A stretch of 44,269 nt of DNA, from IMG/VR virus record IMGVR_UViG_3300042988_002854, positions 1-44,269 of that record. One strand, 5' to 3'. The stretch is from a virus. Below, piece by piece: positions 7,926 through 16,658 of this stretch. The number at the start of each line of letters is the position of its first letter. The stretch's first letter is position 1. The notes under the pieces are model-generated. The model had not been told where the DNA came from. It saw only the letters and a list, made by a program, of their open reading frames with translations, and searched no databases. The translations under genes were made by a program, and so were the position numbers.

Positions 7926-9154
7926 TCCGGGCCGCCGCCCTTTTGGGACTTGCTTGCCTTGAGTTTTCCTGCCTTCGTCCGGTAGCCATCGGGCGGCCCC
8001 ACCTTGATCTCGGTGCGGAATCCTTCCTTGTCGAGAATCCAAGCGGCCTCGGCGATCACCATGTCGGTATCGAATCCGATCAGGCCATCCCGCACGCGGA
8101 CCATCATGTTCGGCAGCCACAGCGCGCCGTCTTCCTGTCGCCAACCGGCGACCGTGTAGCTGGTCTGCAGCGCCTTGGCCGCGCGGTGGGCGCGCTCGTA
8201 TTCGGCGCGATCCTTGCACGTGCCGTCGTCGGCCTGACCGGACTGCTTGATCACCAGAACTCGGCGGCGCTTTGCCCTGGCGTCGGTGGCCGTCGCCGTC
8301 TCGCCTGTGACCGTGGCCGGGCTGTAGTCGTCTGCCTCGCCTTCCTCTTCGGACACGTCGGCGCCGTACTGCTCGTCATTCCCGGCGCGCTGCCCCTTGA
8401 CGATGTACTCAGAGAAGACACCCTTGTAGTCCAGCTCAGTGCTGCCGGACATGATGTTCTTGCCCAGCTCGAGCGCGGTACCGGCACGGCCGGCGCTCCC
8501 GACATCGATGAAGACCAGATCGCCTTTCTCGTTGTCCGTCGAGAGGACGTGGCGCAGGCGCATCATGCGATCAATCGACTCGAAGACCGTCTCGCCGACC
8601 TGGACGTGATGCTCGGGGATAACCTTGCCGGTATCCACCTCGGCGATGACGCGCACGCCGTAGGGGGCGGCCATCGCAGCGGCGATCACTTCCATCTTCT
8701 GGTTGCGCCACTGGTTGGCGGCCGTGGCCGGCGCCTTGACCACGTTGGGCTTCTTCCCATCCGGGCCAATCACGTCTTTCCAGGTTCCGCCATCACCAGA
8801 CGCGGTGCTCTTGCCGCTTTCGATCGGGCAGCAATCCACCAGGTCAGCCGTCTTGCTTCGTCCCTTCACTCCAACACCGACAGACTTTCCGTCATAGCGG
8901 ATCGGCGTGCCATCGACATAGCCGGTCATCACCAAGTCCTGACCGATGAACACCTGGCAGGGGTCGCCCGGCTGGATGCGGCGGGGAATGTCGGTCTGCC
9001 CAGGCCAGCGGTCGGTCACTTCAAGATCGAAGCTGCGCGCCTGGCGCTCGATGCCCGCCTCGATGCGCACCGACTTCCAGCCGCCATACTCCTGCCCATT
9101 GACGACTAGGCGCACAGCGTTGGCAGGGTCCGCGGGTTTGACAGATGCGATCAT
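7907..9154 (-). CDS. Baseplate hub protein, Mu gp44 (gpP)-like
   Basis: The 415-aa protein starts VRLVVNGQEYGGWKSVRIEAGIERQARSF and continues with PGDPCQVFIGQDLVMTGYVDG, the pattern of Mu gpP/gp27-like hub proteins on which the spike sits. An acidic linker (SEEEGEADD) lies around residue 275, ahead of ATDARAKRRRVLVIK. It overlaps the gp43-like gene by 4 nt and the spike gene by 19 nt, in Mu order. Confidence 0.88.
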   Translation of the reverse strand: MIASVKPADPANAVRLVVNGQEYGGWKSVRIEAGIERQARSFDLEVTDRWPGQTDIPRRIQPGDPCQVFIGQDLVMTGYVDGTPIRYDGKSVGVGVKGRSKTADLVDCCPIESGKSTASGDGGTWKDVIGPDGKKPNVVKAPATAANQWRNQKMEVIAAAMAAPYGVRVIAEVDTGKVIPEHHVQVGETVFESIDRMMRLRHVLSTDNEKGDLVFIDVGSAGRAGTALELGKNIMSGSTELDYKGVFSEYIVKGQRAGNDEQYGADVSEEEGEADDYSPATVTGETATATDARAKRRRVLVIKQSGQADDGTCKDRAEYERAHRAAKALQTSYTVAGWRQEDGALWLPNMMVRVRDGLIGFDTDMVIAEAAWILDKEGFRTEIKVGPPDGYRTKAGKLKASKSQKGGGPEWSDVK

Positions 9155-10362
9155 CGCGTCAGCACCTTCATCGGTTCGGCCGGCACGAAGCCGGGATGAC
9201 GGACGCCGTTGCGCGCCACGATATCGGCTTCGCGGGCGGCATCCTCGTAGTAGTCGTAGGCGATCGCCAGTGCCGGAAGCACCTCTGGCGGCGTCAGCGT
9301 CGTCAGGCGGGCGTTATCACGGGCGCGCACGGTCAGGTCTTGCCACACCGCCAACCGGGCCACCTGCAGGGCCTCATAGACGCTGTCGGTTGCCGTCAGC
9401 GATTCCTTGTCGATGGTGGCGATCAGATCGTCGCGCACCGCGATCATGTCGTTGTAGCTGATCGGCTTGGAGTCGATCTTGGTACCGACCAGCGAGGATG
9501 CCCCTACAGCCTGCGCAATCAGCGCCTGTCGGGCCAGCGCATTGATGGCGCTGGCGTTGATATAAGCCTGCTGCCGCGACGGCGTATAGACCGATGGCGG
9601 CGCGGGATCGGACAAGCTGCTGCTCGACCCCACTCTGGACAGCGAGCGGACGATCGAACTCCACGCGGCAACCGTGGTTGCAAGCCCGGACAACCCCAGG
9701 GCGCCGAGAATCTTCCAGCCCAGCGAACTCGGGTTGGATACCAGCGCAATCGCTGTCGAAACCGTGCTGGCGAGGCTGTTTGCCAAGCCGAGCACCTTGC
9801 CGATCTCACTCGATGAAACAATGCCCAGCATGTCGCCCAGGTTGCCGTTGGCCGCTGCCGAAACGAAATCCTGAAAGCCCTTGACCGAGAATCGGTCGGC
9901 GAAAGACTTCACCGAGGCCGTCTCAAGGGCTGATGCGGCGTTGCGACTGGCAGCCTGTGTCGAGCTAGCAGCCGTTGGAAACTCCAGCTCGCCTGCCTCC
10001 ACGAACGACATGGAGAAGCGCGCCTGTCCAAGACCGGCATCGAACGACACCCTAGCCGGTTCCTTGAGGCTGACCTGCAAGGTGCCAAACCACGGATGCA
10101 CCAACGTTCCCGGCCCGGCTTGCTCGAGCGCACCGAGCAGCTTGTTGGCCTGGTCGACATAGTCTTCCCCCACCACAAAGCCGGAAAAGGCCAGATCGCG
10201 GGTGGCACGCCCCAAGTCCTCGACGTAAGGCTTGTCGCGCTGCGGGTACTCATGCAGCTGCGTGCGCCGGCCGGCGCCCAGGTCAGTGGATTCCACCTGG
10301 AACGGCACGCCCCGGAAGCTGGCCGGGCGCAGGTTGTCGGAGAGTTTCTTTTTTGTGGCCAT
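9151..10362 (-). CDS. DNA circularisation N-terminal domain protein, Mu gp43-like
   Basis: This 403-aa protein begins with the family segment LRPASFRGVPFQVESTDLGAGRRTQLHEYPQRDKPYVEDLGR and continues FVVGEDYVDQANKLLGALEQ...LVHPWFG. The N-terminal domain name is historical. In Mu the protein (gpN) is a tail/baseplate component. The start codon shares one base with the tape measure stop. The middle is alanine-rich and poorly conserved. Confidence 0.87.
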   Translation of the reverse strand: MATKKKLSDNLRPASFRGVPFQVESTDLGAGRRTQLHEYPQRDKPYVEDLGRATRDLAFSGFVVGEDYVDQANKLLGALEQAGPGTLVHPWFGTLQVSLKEPARVSFDAGLGQARFSMSFVEAGELEFPTAASSTQAASRNAASALETASVKSFADRFSVKGFQDFVSAAANGNLGDMLGIVSSSEIGKVLGLANSLASTVSTAIALVSNPSSLGWKILGALGLSGLATTVAAWSSIVRSLSRVGSSSSLSDPAPPSVYTPSRQQAYINASAINALARQALIAQAVGASSLVGTKIDSKPISYNDMIAVRDDLIATIDKESLTATDSVYEALQVARLAVWQDLTVRARDNARLTTLTPPEVLPALAIAYDYYEDAAREADIVARNGVRHPGFVPAEPMKVLTR

Positions 10363-12017
10363 TACGGCATTCCCATGGCGTAGCTGCGATAGCCCACGTT
10401 GGTATTGACCGGCACATCACCGCCGGCCTTCGTTTGTTCGACGCGCATGCCGGGCGGGGCATCCTTGAAGCTGACCTCGATCTGCCCGGATGCCTTAACC
10501 TGGTTCGCACCGACCAGCGACGGCCGGCTGCCGCTATTCAGCGCGGCATTGGAATTTGCAGCGGCGCGCGGCGAAGAGTCACCGCCGAAGAATCCGCCGA
10601 CCGACTTGGCAAGATCAACCGCCCAACCGACCAGCGACTGGAACTTCTCGCCCACCCAATCGAAGAAGCTGGAGAACCACTTTTTCAGGGTGTCCCAGTT
10701 CTGGTAGATCAGATAGGCCGCCGTCGCCAGCGCGAGGATGATGCCGAGCGGGTTAGCCATTAGCGCAGCGCCGATACCGCGGATCGCCACGCCGACCATG
10801 CCGAGGGCACCGCTGATGATGCCGCCGGCACCGGCTACCATGCCGGCTACCCAGGAGAACATTGCCCCGATGGCGCCAATCGGGCCAGCGGTAGCGATCG
10901 CCATCACGGCGACACGGGCCATTGCCATCAGCGACGCATTGCTGGCAACGTAGGCGCGGGCGGCCATCGCCAGGAAGGCAATGCCGGCCCGGCCAACGGC
11001 ACCGATAAGGCCGCCGATCGCCATGATGGTCTGGGCGTTCATCACGATCGCCAGCAGGATCAGCGCGTTCTTGGCGCCACCCACCATATCGACCATGCGG
11101 CCCAACCAGCGGGCAAAATCCTTGGCCCCGTTGATGACTGTCGTCCAGTCGATCTGCCGCATCCCATCCACCAGGTCGCGGACGAATTTCTTGACGCCGG
11201 CAGACGCGTCCTTCCGGTTTGCCGCCGCCCATTGCACGATGTCCTCTATCAACGGGCCGAGAACGGGCACCAGCTCCTTGGCGATGGTGTTCTGGAATCC
11301 CTTGGTGACGAACTCCAAATCCTTGAACTTGTCGCCCAGCTCCTTGGCACCCTTGATGTCGTCCAGGTTCATCACGCCCTTGAGGCGCTTGAAGCGCTCA
11401 AGGCTGGAATTGATCCCCTCAGAGCCTTCCATCAGCAGCGGCACCATTTCCTGCCAGCTTTTGCCGAAGAGGGCCATGCCCATCCGGGCCTGCACCACCG
11501 GATTCTTATTGCGCACAAAAGCATCTGCCAACTGAGGCAAGATGTCGATGCCGGCCTTGAGCTGGCCGTTGGCATCCCGCGCGCTGATGCCGAGCTTCTT
11601 CATCAGCAGCGCCAAATCCTTGTTCTTGCCAGCCGAGGCATCGCCCATCTGTTTGTTCAGCTTTGCCATACCCATCTGCAGCGACTCGACAGGTACGCCG
11701 GCCTGCTCGGAGACGTACTTCATTCGCTGCAGCTGCTCCACCGACATACCGGTGCGCAGGCTGGCCTTGTAAATTTCCTCGCCCATGTCGGTGAAACCAA
11801 CCACGGCGTTCTTGATGGCGACCAGAGAGAAGCCACCAAGAACGCCGGAGAGCGCGGTCAGCGGCAGGCCGATCTTGCCCGTCAGGTGATTCGCGGCGCC
11901 GGCCACATCGGAGAGGTACTTCCGCGTGTTCTTTGCGACGTTCCCCACCTGCTTGAGCACCGGCGACATCTTGTCGACGGCAGAGAGCACCGCCTTGAGT
12001 TGCCAGTTATCGGCCAT
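10362..12017 (-). CDS. Tail tape measure protein, Mu gp42-like
   Basis: The 551-aa protein sits directly after the frameshifted chaperone genes, the invariant place of tape measures. The N-terminal region (WQLKAVLSAVDKMSPVLKQVGNVAKNTRKYLSD) is typical of the short tape measures of Mu-like tails. Around residues 310-440 lie several long hydrophobic, A/M/I/G-rich stretches that could insert into the host membrane at DNA ejection. It sets tail length and helps DNA entry. Confidence 0.88.
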   Translation of the reverse strand: MADNWQLKAVLSAVDKMSPVLKQVGNVAKNTRKYLSDVAGAANHLTGKIGLPLTALSGVLGGFSLVAIKNAVVGFTDMGEEIYKASLRTGMSVEQLQRMKYVSEQAGVPVESLQMGMAKLNKQMGDASAGKNKDLALLMKKLGISARDANGQLKAGIDILPQLADAFVRNKNPVVQARMGMALFGKSWQEMVPLLMEGSEGINSSLERFKRLKGVMNLDDIKGAKELGDKFKDLEFVTKGFQNTIAKELVPVLGPLIEDIVQWAAANRKDASAGVKKFVRDLVDGMRQIDWTTVINGAKDFARWLGRMVDMVGGAKNALILLAIVMNAQTIMAIGGLIGAVGRAGIAFLAMAARAYVASNASLMAMARVAVMAIATAGPIGAIGAMFSWVAGMVAGAGGIISGALGMVGVAIRGIGAALMANPLGIILALATAAYLIYQNWDTLKKWFSSFFDWVGEKFQSLVGWAVDLAKSVGGFFGGDSSPRAAANSNAALNSGSRPSLVGANQVKASGQIEVSFKDAPPGMRVEQTKAGGDVPVNTNVGYRSYAMGMP

Positions 12018-12019
12018 GA

Positions 12020-12471
12020 TTACTCCGCTTGCTGTTGGGCCTGGAGTTGCTCTGCCAGGCGTTCGGCCTGTTGCTCGTAGAGAATGAACTCGTCGAGCGA
12101 CAGGGCCATGATTGCGGCGGGGCTGACCCGCCAGAAATAGGCGACCTCGAAAACGCGGTCTGTCAGGTTGTCAGCGTTTCGCCATCGCCCTGCCCGAAAA
12201 AACCCATCACCGCTGCCGTGCAGAGGGAGAAGTCGGACAAGGACAGCGCTTCGACGCTGCCCATCGGGATCGCAGCCAGCCGCATGACGTAGCGCGCCAC
12301 CACAGGCTGCCTGATCTCGATGCCGGTGCTCTGTCCATCGGCGCCGGGGATGATGAGCGTGGGCAGGCCCAGCTCGATGACATCCTTGGTGGTCGGCTCG
12401 CGCAGGGTGAGTTCCGACACCTCGTCGCCGTGGGCCTTGATCGGCTTGGAGAGGGGGACGGTGACGCTCAT
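12020..12471 (-). CDS. Tail assembly chaperone, -1 frameshift extension product
   Basis: Zero-frame translation from 12471 through codon 92 (ending ...VMGFF), then a -1 shift at the T TTT TTC heptamer, would continue as RAGRWRNADNLTDRV and end QLQAQQQAE at 12020. The fusion is about 150 aa. The extension has no good start of its own, is conserved in position just before the tape measure gene, and contains a coherent helical sequence (SPAAIMALSLDEFILYEQQAERLAEQLQ). This mirrors lambda G/GT and the known Mu frameshift. The extension is expected to bind the tape measure. Confidence 0.75.
12163..12471 (-). CDS. Tail assembly chaperone, Mu gp41-like (zero-frame product)
   Basis: This 102-aa protein has the pattern of Mu-type tail assembly chaperones (VPLSKPIKAHGDEVSELTLREPTTKDVIELG, then a short C-terminal part). 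It should coat the tape measure before tube assembly and be absent from the finished virion. The start at 12471 overlaps the tube gene stop (ATGA). It ends shortly after a T TTT TTC heptamer. Ribosomes that slip there make the longer product listed separately. Confidence 0.82.
   Translation of the reverse strand: MSVTVPLSKPIKAHGDEVSELTLREPTTKDVIELGLPTLIIPGADGQSTGIEIRQPVVARYVMRLAAIPMGSVEALSLSDFSLCTAAVMGFFGQGDGETLTT
12196..12202 (-). other. Slippery heptamer T TTT TTC for -1 frameshifting
   Basis: Read on the minus strand, the heptamer is in the right register with the zero frame (codons GGT TTT TTC). Both tRNAs can re-pair one base back. It lies 33 bp before the zero-frame stop codon and joins two chaperone reading frames. 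No strong pseudoknot was obvious by eye downstream. Confidence 0.75.
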
Positions 12472-12827
12472 TGCCACTGCCCCTTCTTGCCGCCGAATTC
12501 CAGCTCGACCGTGCCATCTTCGCCCTTGACGCTGGGCTCACCCTTGAGGAAGGCGCCGGACAGGGTATAGACCTTGCCGTTCGCCATTTCGGCGGTGATG
12601 GTCATTTCGGTGTTGGTCCGAATGGTGTCCAGCGGGAAGCTGGGCATGAAGATGGCCGACACCTTGACGAACGGCTCCAGGGCGGTTTCCTTGAGGCCGG
12701 CAGGACCGGCGAGGCCCATGACGGTCTCGCGCTTGACATCGACAATCGGCACCTCGACACCACCCGAGACCTCCAGCTGCTCGCCGTCGACCTTGATGTA
12801 GCAGATACCGGCAACACGTTTTGCCAT
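12468..12827 (-). CDS. Tail tube protein, Mu gpM-like
   Basis: This 119-aa protein has the Mu-type tube start (AGICYIKVDGEQLEVSGGVEVP) and the family run TITAEMANGKVYTLSGAFLKGEPSVKGEDGTVELEFGGKKG. It polymerises into the inner tube inside the sheath. It lies between the sheath gene and the chaperones and is separated from the sheath by a 54-bp gap. Confidence 0.88.
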   Translation of the reverse strand: MAKRVAGICYIKVDGEQLEVSGGVEVPIVDVKRETVMGLAGPAGLKETALEPFVKVSAIFMPSFPLDTIRTNTEMTITAEMANGKVYTLSGAFLKGEPSVKGEDGTVELEFGGKKGQWQ

Positions 12828-12881
12828 GATCGTTTCCTTTCAGATCGGGGAGGCGCTTGCGAAAGCAGCCTCCCCTGGTTG

Positions 12882-14390
12882 TTATGCGTTCGTCGCGTAC
12901 TGCAGACGGAACTGGTTGAGCAGGGCGAAGATGCGCAGCTGATTGACCAGGTCGGGCGGCAGCAGCACATTCACGCGGTTCGGGTTGCCGGAGTCGCGCT
13001 CGACGATCAGGTACTTAGCGAACAGCACACGGTTTTCAACAAGCCCGACCTCTTCCATATCGGCGTACTCGGCCAGCAGCTCGCCGCGGATCACGGAAGG
13101 CGTCACGATCGCCTGACCGGCGCCGAAGCGGGTGCCGTCGTTCGCCAGCTTATGGCGCGGGTACTTCTGCGTGATGCGGTTGCGCAGGCGACGGGTGATC
13201 TCGGACAGGGTGTGCAGCGTTTCGCTGTCGAGATAGCTCGGGTCCGACTGGCCCCAGGTGTTCTTCTGGTAGGTCGTGATCGCACGCTCAACACGCAGCA
13301 GGCCGCCGCTGACGTAGCTGGTGGCGATACCGTAGTTGAGCAGCGACTGACGCTCGGTCAGCAGGAAACGCTTGCCGGCGCGTGGCGCCAGGATGCCGGT
13401 AAGCGGCGTGGTCTGGGTCGGGCGAGCGACATCCACCAGCAGGCAGACCGCGTTCGCACCACCGTAGGCCGCTGCATACTCCCAGCATGGATTCGGGCAA
13501 TCGTTGTCGATACCGGCGATGGTGTGGTGCGGATCGTTGCGCAAGGCGCCGGCCGTGGTCAGCGCGGACAACGTACCGCGCATGGCGCTGTAGCAGTGAC
13601 CATAGACCTGACGGCTCCATGCCCAGCGTCCAACCGAGTCGTTGTACTCGGTCTGGAAGGCATCGAGCGAGGTGCTGTCGGTGTAGGGATGGATGACGAA
13701 GTCGTACTCGTCGTCGCCCATGGCCGTGATCACGTTGCCGGTCAGCGTCGGGTTGGTCGCGCCGGTCGTCAGGAAGCCGCTGCCGGAGTAGGCCAGCGAC
13801 ACGCCGGCCGGGATGGATTGACCGCCGGCCCAGCCACGGAAGCTGTCGAGCACGCTGATATCGTTGCCGGTGGCGCCTTTCCAGCGGCAGGTCAGCGTCA
13901 CCACGTTGGTGGCAACGGTGCTGGTCACCGGGAGATCGACCGCAGCATTGATCGCCGTGTTGATGTTCGTGGCGATGCTGTTGGCCGAGTCGGCAGCTGC
14001 GACGACAACCTGCACCAGCTGGCCGCCGATGTAGAGGTTGATCGTGCCGGCGGCCGTTGCCGGGCCGGTGACGGTGATCGTGCCAGTTGCCTGTACGCCC
14101 GCGCCAGCGTCAGCCACGGCGATGCACCAGACCTCGCCGAAAGCATCCTGCTGGCGGTAAAGCGCATGCATGCGGGCCAGCATGGAGCCCTGGCCGAATA
14201 GCGTTTTTGCCTGGTCGGTGGTGCTCACCAGGTAGGGCGTATTCACCGAAGCGGTGCCGGCGGTCAGTTTCTGACCGACCAACAGGGCGCGCTTGTTCTG
14301 GGTGAAGTAGCCGGCCTGGGTGTTGTCCATTTCCGCATAAAACAGCGGGACGCGGACGTTGGTCGGGATATAGTTGAACGAGACGGCCAT
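12882..14390 (-). CDS. Contractile tail sheath protein, Mu gpL-like
   Basis: The 502-aa protein begins VSFNYIPTNVRVPLFYAEMDNTQAG and ends with the C-terminal sheath domain (VENRVLFAKYLIVERDSGNPNRVNVLLPPDLVNQLRIFALLNQFRLQY), as in Mu and related sheaths. It forms the contractile outer cylinder that drives the tube through the cell envelope. A strong ribosome site (CAGGAGG) overlaps the end of the DUF2635 gene just upstream. Confidence 0.93.
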   Translation of the reverse strand: MAVSFNYIPTNVRVPLFYAEMDNTQAGYFTQNKRALLVGQKLTAGTASVNTPYLVSTTDQAKTLFGQGSMLARMHALYRQQDAFGEVWCIAVADAGAGVQATGTITVTGPATAAGTINLYIGGQLVQVVVAAADSANSIATNINTAINAAVDLPVTSTVATNVVTLTCRWKGATGNDISVLDSFRGWAGGQSIPAGVSLAYSGSGFLTTGATNPTLTGNVITAMGDDEYDFVIHPYTDSTSLDAFQTEYNDSVGRWAWSRQVYGHCYSAMRGTLSALTTAGALRNDPHHTIAGIDNDCPNPCWEYAAAYGGANAVCLLVDVARPTQTTPLTGILAPRAGKRFLLTERQSLLNYGIATSYVSGGLLRVERAITTYQKNTWGQSDPSYLDSETLHTLSEITRRLRNRITQKYPRHKLANDGTRFGAGQAIVTPSVIRGELLAEYADMEEVGLVENRVLFAKYLIVERDSGNPNRVNVLLPPDLVNQLRIFALLNQFRLQYATNA

Positions 14391-14393
14391 GAA

Positions 14394-14573
14394 TTAACCC
14401 TCCTGCTTGCCGGTAATCGGCTTGGGTTTTTCGGGGCTGGCCTCGATCACGTCACCATCGATGACGCGGCGCTGCCAGTATTGAGTCGGTTCGACCTCTC
14501 GGCCTTCCGGCGGCAGGGTGTCGCCGCGGGCCGGGTCCGGCACTTGCCGGCCTTCGGTGGGTTTGACGTACAT
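14394..14573 (-). CDS. Small DUF2635 family protein, Mu gp38-like
   Basis: A 59-aa reading frame from ATG at 14573 to TAA at 14394 encodes MYVKPTEGRQVPDPARGDTL, then LPPEGREVEPTQYWQRRVIDGDV. That is the DUF2635 pattern found just upstream of the sheath gene in Mu-like phages (gp38). Its role in the tail is unknown. It sits between a terminator-like hairpin and the sheath gene. It is easily missed because of its size. Confidence 0.85.
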   Translation of the reverse strand: MYVKPTEGRQVPDPARGDTLPPEGREVEPTQYWQRRVIDGDVIEASPEKPKPITGKQEG

Positions 14574-14592
14574 GGATGGGCTCCTGGTGAAG

Positions 14593-14625
14593 TAAAAAAC
14601 CCGCCATCCGTGAAGATGAGCGGGT
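14593..14625 (-). terminator. Intrinsic terminator between head-completion and tail genes
   Basis: On the minus strand ACCCGC (14620-14625) pairs with GCGGGT (14599-14604) and runs into TTTTTT. It lies between the tail terminator gene and DUF2635. Phage antitermination or partial readthrough would be needed for expression of tail genes from the same late promoter. Confidence 0.65.
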
Positions 14626-14651
14626 CGGGTAAAAAACTGCTGGGTACTGCG

Positions 14652-15236
14652 TTACGCGAGGTTGCCCGTCTTCGGGATCACCACGCCGGCTTCGTACCGG
14701 CCATCGAGGACCGGGTTGGCCTTGTTCGGGTCGGCCGGGTCAATGGCATCGACCCTGATCGTGCCGCCATCGAAATGCGGCAACTGCGAAAGCTCCGTTT
14801 CTTGCCAGCCGTCCGCCGGCTCGATTTCCATCAGGGCGCCGAACTCGAACTGGTACCAGAGCCGGGCGCGATCAAGGCCCAGCGCCTGGCCGCCTTCGTA
14901 GGTGATGCCGTCGTAGCGCAGATCGGGCCGCCAGCCCAGCAGCGCGGACCACAGCTCGGCGCGCAGGCTGTGAATGTTCGATGCGCTGCCCTGGCCTTTT
15001 TCGTCGGCCACGTTCGACACGGCGACGATGACGGCAAAGCTGTCCTTGAGCGCCTGGCGGACGCTGTTTATCGCCATGGAGTCCTGCGGGTTGTCATCCA
15101 GCGGGATGACAAAGGCACAGGGCACCACGAACGAGGCGTTTTCCGGCAGGAGCTTGAACTGCGCGGCGCCGGCCACCCGCGTGGCAAAGGTCGGGCACCG
15201 CGTGCGCAGCGCGGAAATGATCGGTTCAAGTTGCAT
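14652..15236 (-). CDS. Phage tail terminator protein (Mu gp37-like)
   Basis: This 194-aa protein begins MQLEPIISALRTRCPTFATRVAGAAQF, contains FVIPLDDNPQDSMAINSVRQALKDSFAVIVAV and HSLRAELWSALLGWRPD, and ends in a beta-rich tail. This is the pattern of the tail terminator family that caps the tube before head joining. The start at 15236 (ATG) follows the gp10-like gene by 2 nt. Longer upstream frames are only shadows of that gene. It is the last gene before the Mu-type tail block. Confidence 0.75.
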   Translation of the reverse strand: MQLEPIISALRTRCPTFATRVAGAAQFKLLPENASFVVPCAFVIPLDDNPQDSMAINSVRQALKDSFAVIVAVSNVADEKGQGSASNIHSLRAELWSALLGWRPDLRYDGITYEGGQALGLDRARLWYQFEFGALMEIEPADGWQETELSQLPHFDGGTIRVDAIDPADPNKANPVLDGRYEAGVVIPKTGNLA

Positions 15237-15238
15237 GG

Positions 15239-15676
15239 TTACCTCGGCACGAGGGAATTCTTCAGCGCCTCGCGAATCATTCCGCGCATGCTGTCCCGCT
15301 TCTCTTGCAGGGCGGCCGTCATGAAGTTGGCGCGCTTCTGCAAGCCGGTCTTCGGACTGCCGTAAAACAGGAAGGCCGGGTAAAAAACACTGTTCGGAAT
15401 GCTGCGCACCCCGACCTTGACCCAGCCGCCTTTGCTGCCACGCGAGACGATGCCGATGGCTCGCTTCAGGGCGCCCGATTGCTGACCTGGAAACTCGCCG
15501 GCCAGCGATACGGCACGGCGCGAGACGATGCGGCGCGCTTCCTTGCGCACCGCCGCCGCCCCTTCGCGCAGAGCCTTGCGCATCGCCTTGCGGTCGTAGT
15601 CGATGGTCTTGTGGAACTCGAGACCCACCTGAACTTCGACACCGCCGAGGCTCCCGCCGCTGGTCTCCCTGTCCAT
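15239..15676 (-). CDS. HK97 gp10-like tail completion protein
   Basis: The 145-aa protein (VQVGLEFHKTIDYDRKAMRKALREGAAAVRKEARRIVSRR...GALKRAIGIVSR...FYGSPKTGLQKRANFMTAALQEKRD) matches the basic helical HK97-gp10 family, which acts at the head-tail joint or as a tail completion factor. It starts at ATG 15676, overlapping the head closure gene by 1 nt. Confidence 0.78.
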   Translation of the reverse strand: MDRETSGGSLGGVEVQVGLEFHKTIDYDRKAMRKALREGAAAVRKEARRIVSRRAVSLAGEFPGQQSGALKRAIGIVSRGSKGGWVKVGVRSIPNSVFYPAFLFYGSPKTGLQKRANFMTAALQEKRDSMRGMIREALKNSLVPR

Positions 15677-16026
15677 CAGATCGCTCCCAAGTCTTTCGCG
15701 CTGATGCGCGTGAAACGCTGCGCATCGCCGACGTTGATGGCATCGAGCACACGGTAACGCCGGCCGTTCCAATCGATGACATGAGCCGTGGTAATGCTCT
15801 CAGGCTTGGTTCCAGAGCCATAGCGAACCCAAAACAGGTCAGTAGGCACTTCCTCGGTGTTCATGCCTGCGCGAATCGCGATGCCATGCACTGGCTCTCG
15901 TTTGGCCCAGCGCGTAATGCCAACATCGAAAACTTGATCGACACCGAACGTCATGTTGGGCACGTCGCTCCAGAGGCGGATGGTGATGCGTCGGGTCAGT
16001 TCACCGCTGCCGGGTAGCATGCTCAT
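15676..16026 (-). CDS. Head closure / head-tail adaptor protein
   Basis: This 116-aa protein (MLPGSGELTRRITIRLWSD...VHGIAIRAGMNTEEVPTDLFWVRYGSG...THVIDWNGRRYRVLDAINVG-type pattern) fits the SPP1 gp16 / HK97 adaptor family: a small beta-barrel with the HVIDWNGRRYRV strand. It closes the connector after DNA packaging. It overlaps the gp6-like gene by 4 nt. Confidence 0.8.
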   Translation of the reverse strand: MSMLPGSGELTRRITIRLWSDVPNMTFGVDQVFDVGITRWAKREPVHGIAIRAGMNTEEVPTDLFWVRYGSGTKPESITTAHVIDWNGRRYRVLDAINVGDAQRFTRISAKDLGAI

Positions 16027-16655
16027 AGCGTGACAATGCGAAACGGATCAAGCAGTCGATCGACATAAGGCATCGGTTCGAGCCTGCCGGTAACCACCGC
16101 GGTCTCGCCACGATGGTTGTAGAGACTGTCGATGCGTAATTTCATCCAAGCCTTGATCCCTTCCGGCACACTGGCAGCCGAGCCATAGCCCGCATCAAAA
16201 GTGACGGCGACGGAGGCGATCTGCGGCAGGCTGATCGGCCATATCTTGCCGAATACCGGGGTGATGCGTGCCGGCTCACAGGCCGCGTCCACGGTGTAGT
16301 CGGTGGCCGGCATGGTCTGCCAGATGCCCGACATGTCCAGGTACTGAATGCTGACGACCGATGCCACTGGACTTTTGGGGAGCAGGATGGCATGACCTGG
16401 CAAGGAGAACGGATCTCCTGCCGTAGAGGAGGCAAATGAGCCCATCAGGCTCGGCCCTGGGAAGCTATCGAGCACCAGCTTCCAGCGTGCCGTCACGATC
16501 TGGCGTCCCGTGAGCATCTCCGCAGCCTGGCGAGCGGCGGAGATCAGTGCCGTTATCAGCGCGTCATCGTCGCTGACATCCACCCGCAGGTGGAGCTTGG
16601 CATCCGACAGGGACACTGGCTCCTCTGCAGGTGGGGTGACGAGTTGCAGAGGCAT
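16023..16655 (-). CDS. Head-tail connector protein, HK97 gp6-like
   Basis: The 210-aa protein starts MPLQLVTPPAEEPVSLSDAKLHLRVDVSDDDALITALISAARQAAEMLTGR, the standard start of the gp6-like connector family. It continues with the beta-rich domain of the longer members (about 200 aa) and PEGIKAWMKLRIDSLYNHRGE. It forms the ring under the portal. Confidence 0.88.
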   Translation of the reverse strand: MPLQLVTPPAEEPVSLSDAKLHLRVDVSDDDALITALISAARQAAEMLTGRQIVTARWKLVLDSFPGPSLMGSFASSTAGDPFSLPGHAILLPKSPVASVVSIQYLDMSGIWQTMPATDYTVDAACEPARITPVFGKIWPISLPQIASVAVTFDAGYGSAASVPEGIKAWMKLRIDSLYNHRGETAVVTGRLEPMPYVDRLLDPFRIVTL

Positions 16656-16658
16656 CGA

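Noticed and set aside
12471-14201. A 576-codon open frame on the plus strand opposite the sheath and tube genes
   Set aside because: It mirrors GC-rich coding sequence of well-recognised minus-strand genes, its protein is low-complexity rich in R, G, V, A and D with no family likeness, and it has no ribosome site. The same holds for long plus-strand frames at 7943-9109, 11232-12080, 17429-18874 and 28251-29273.
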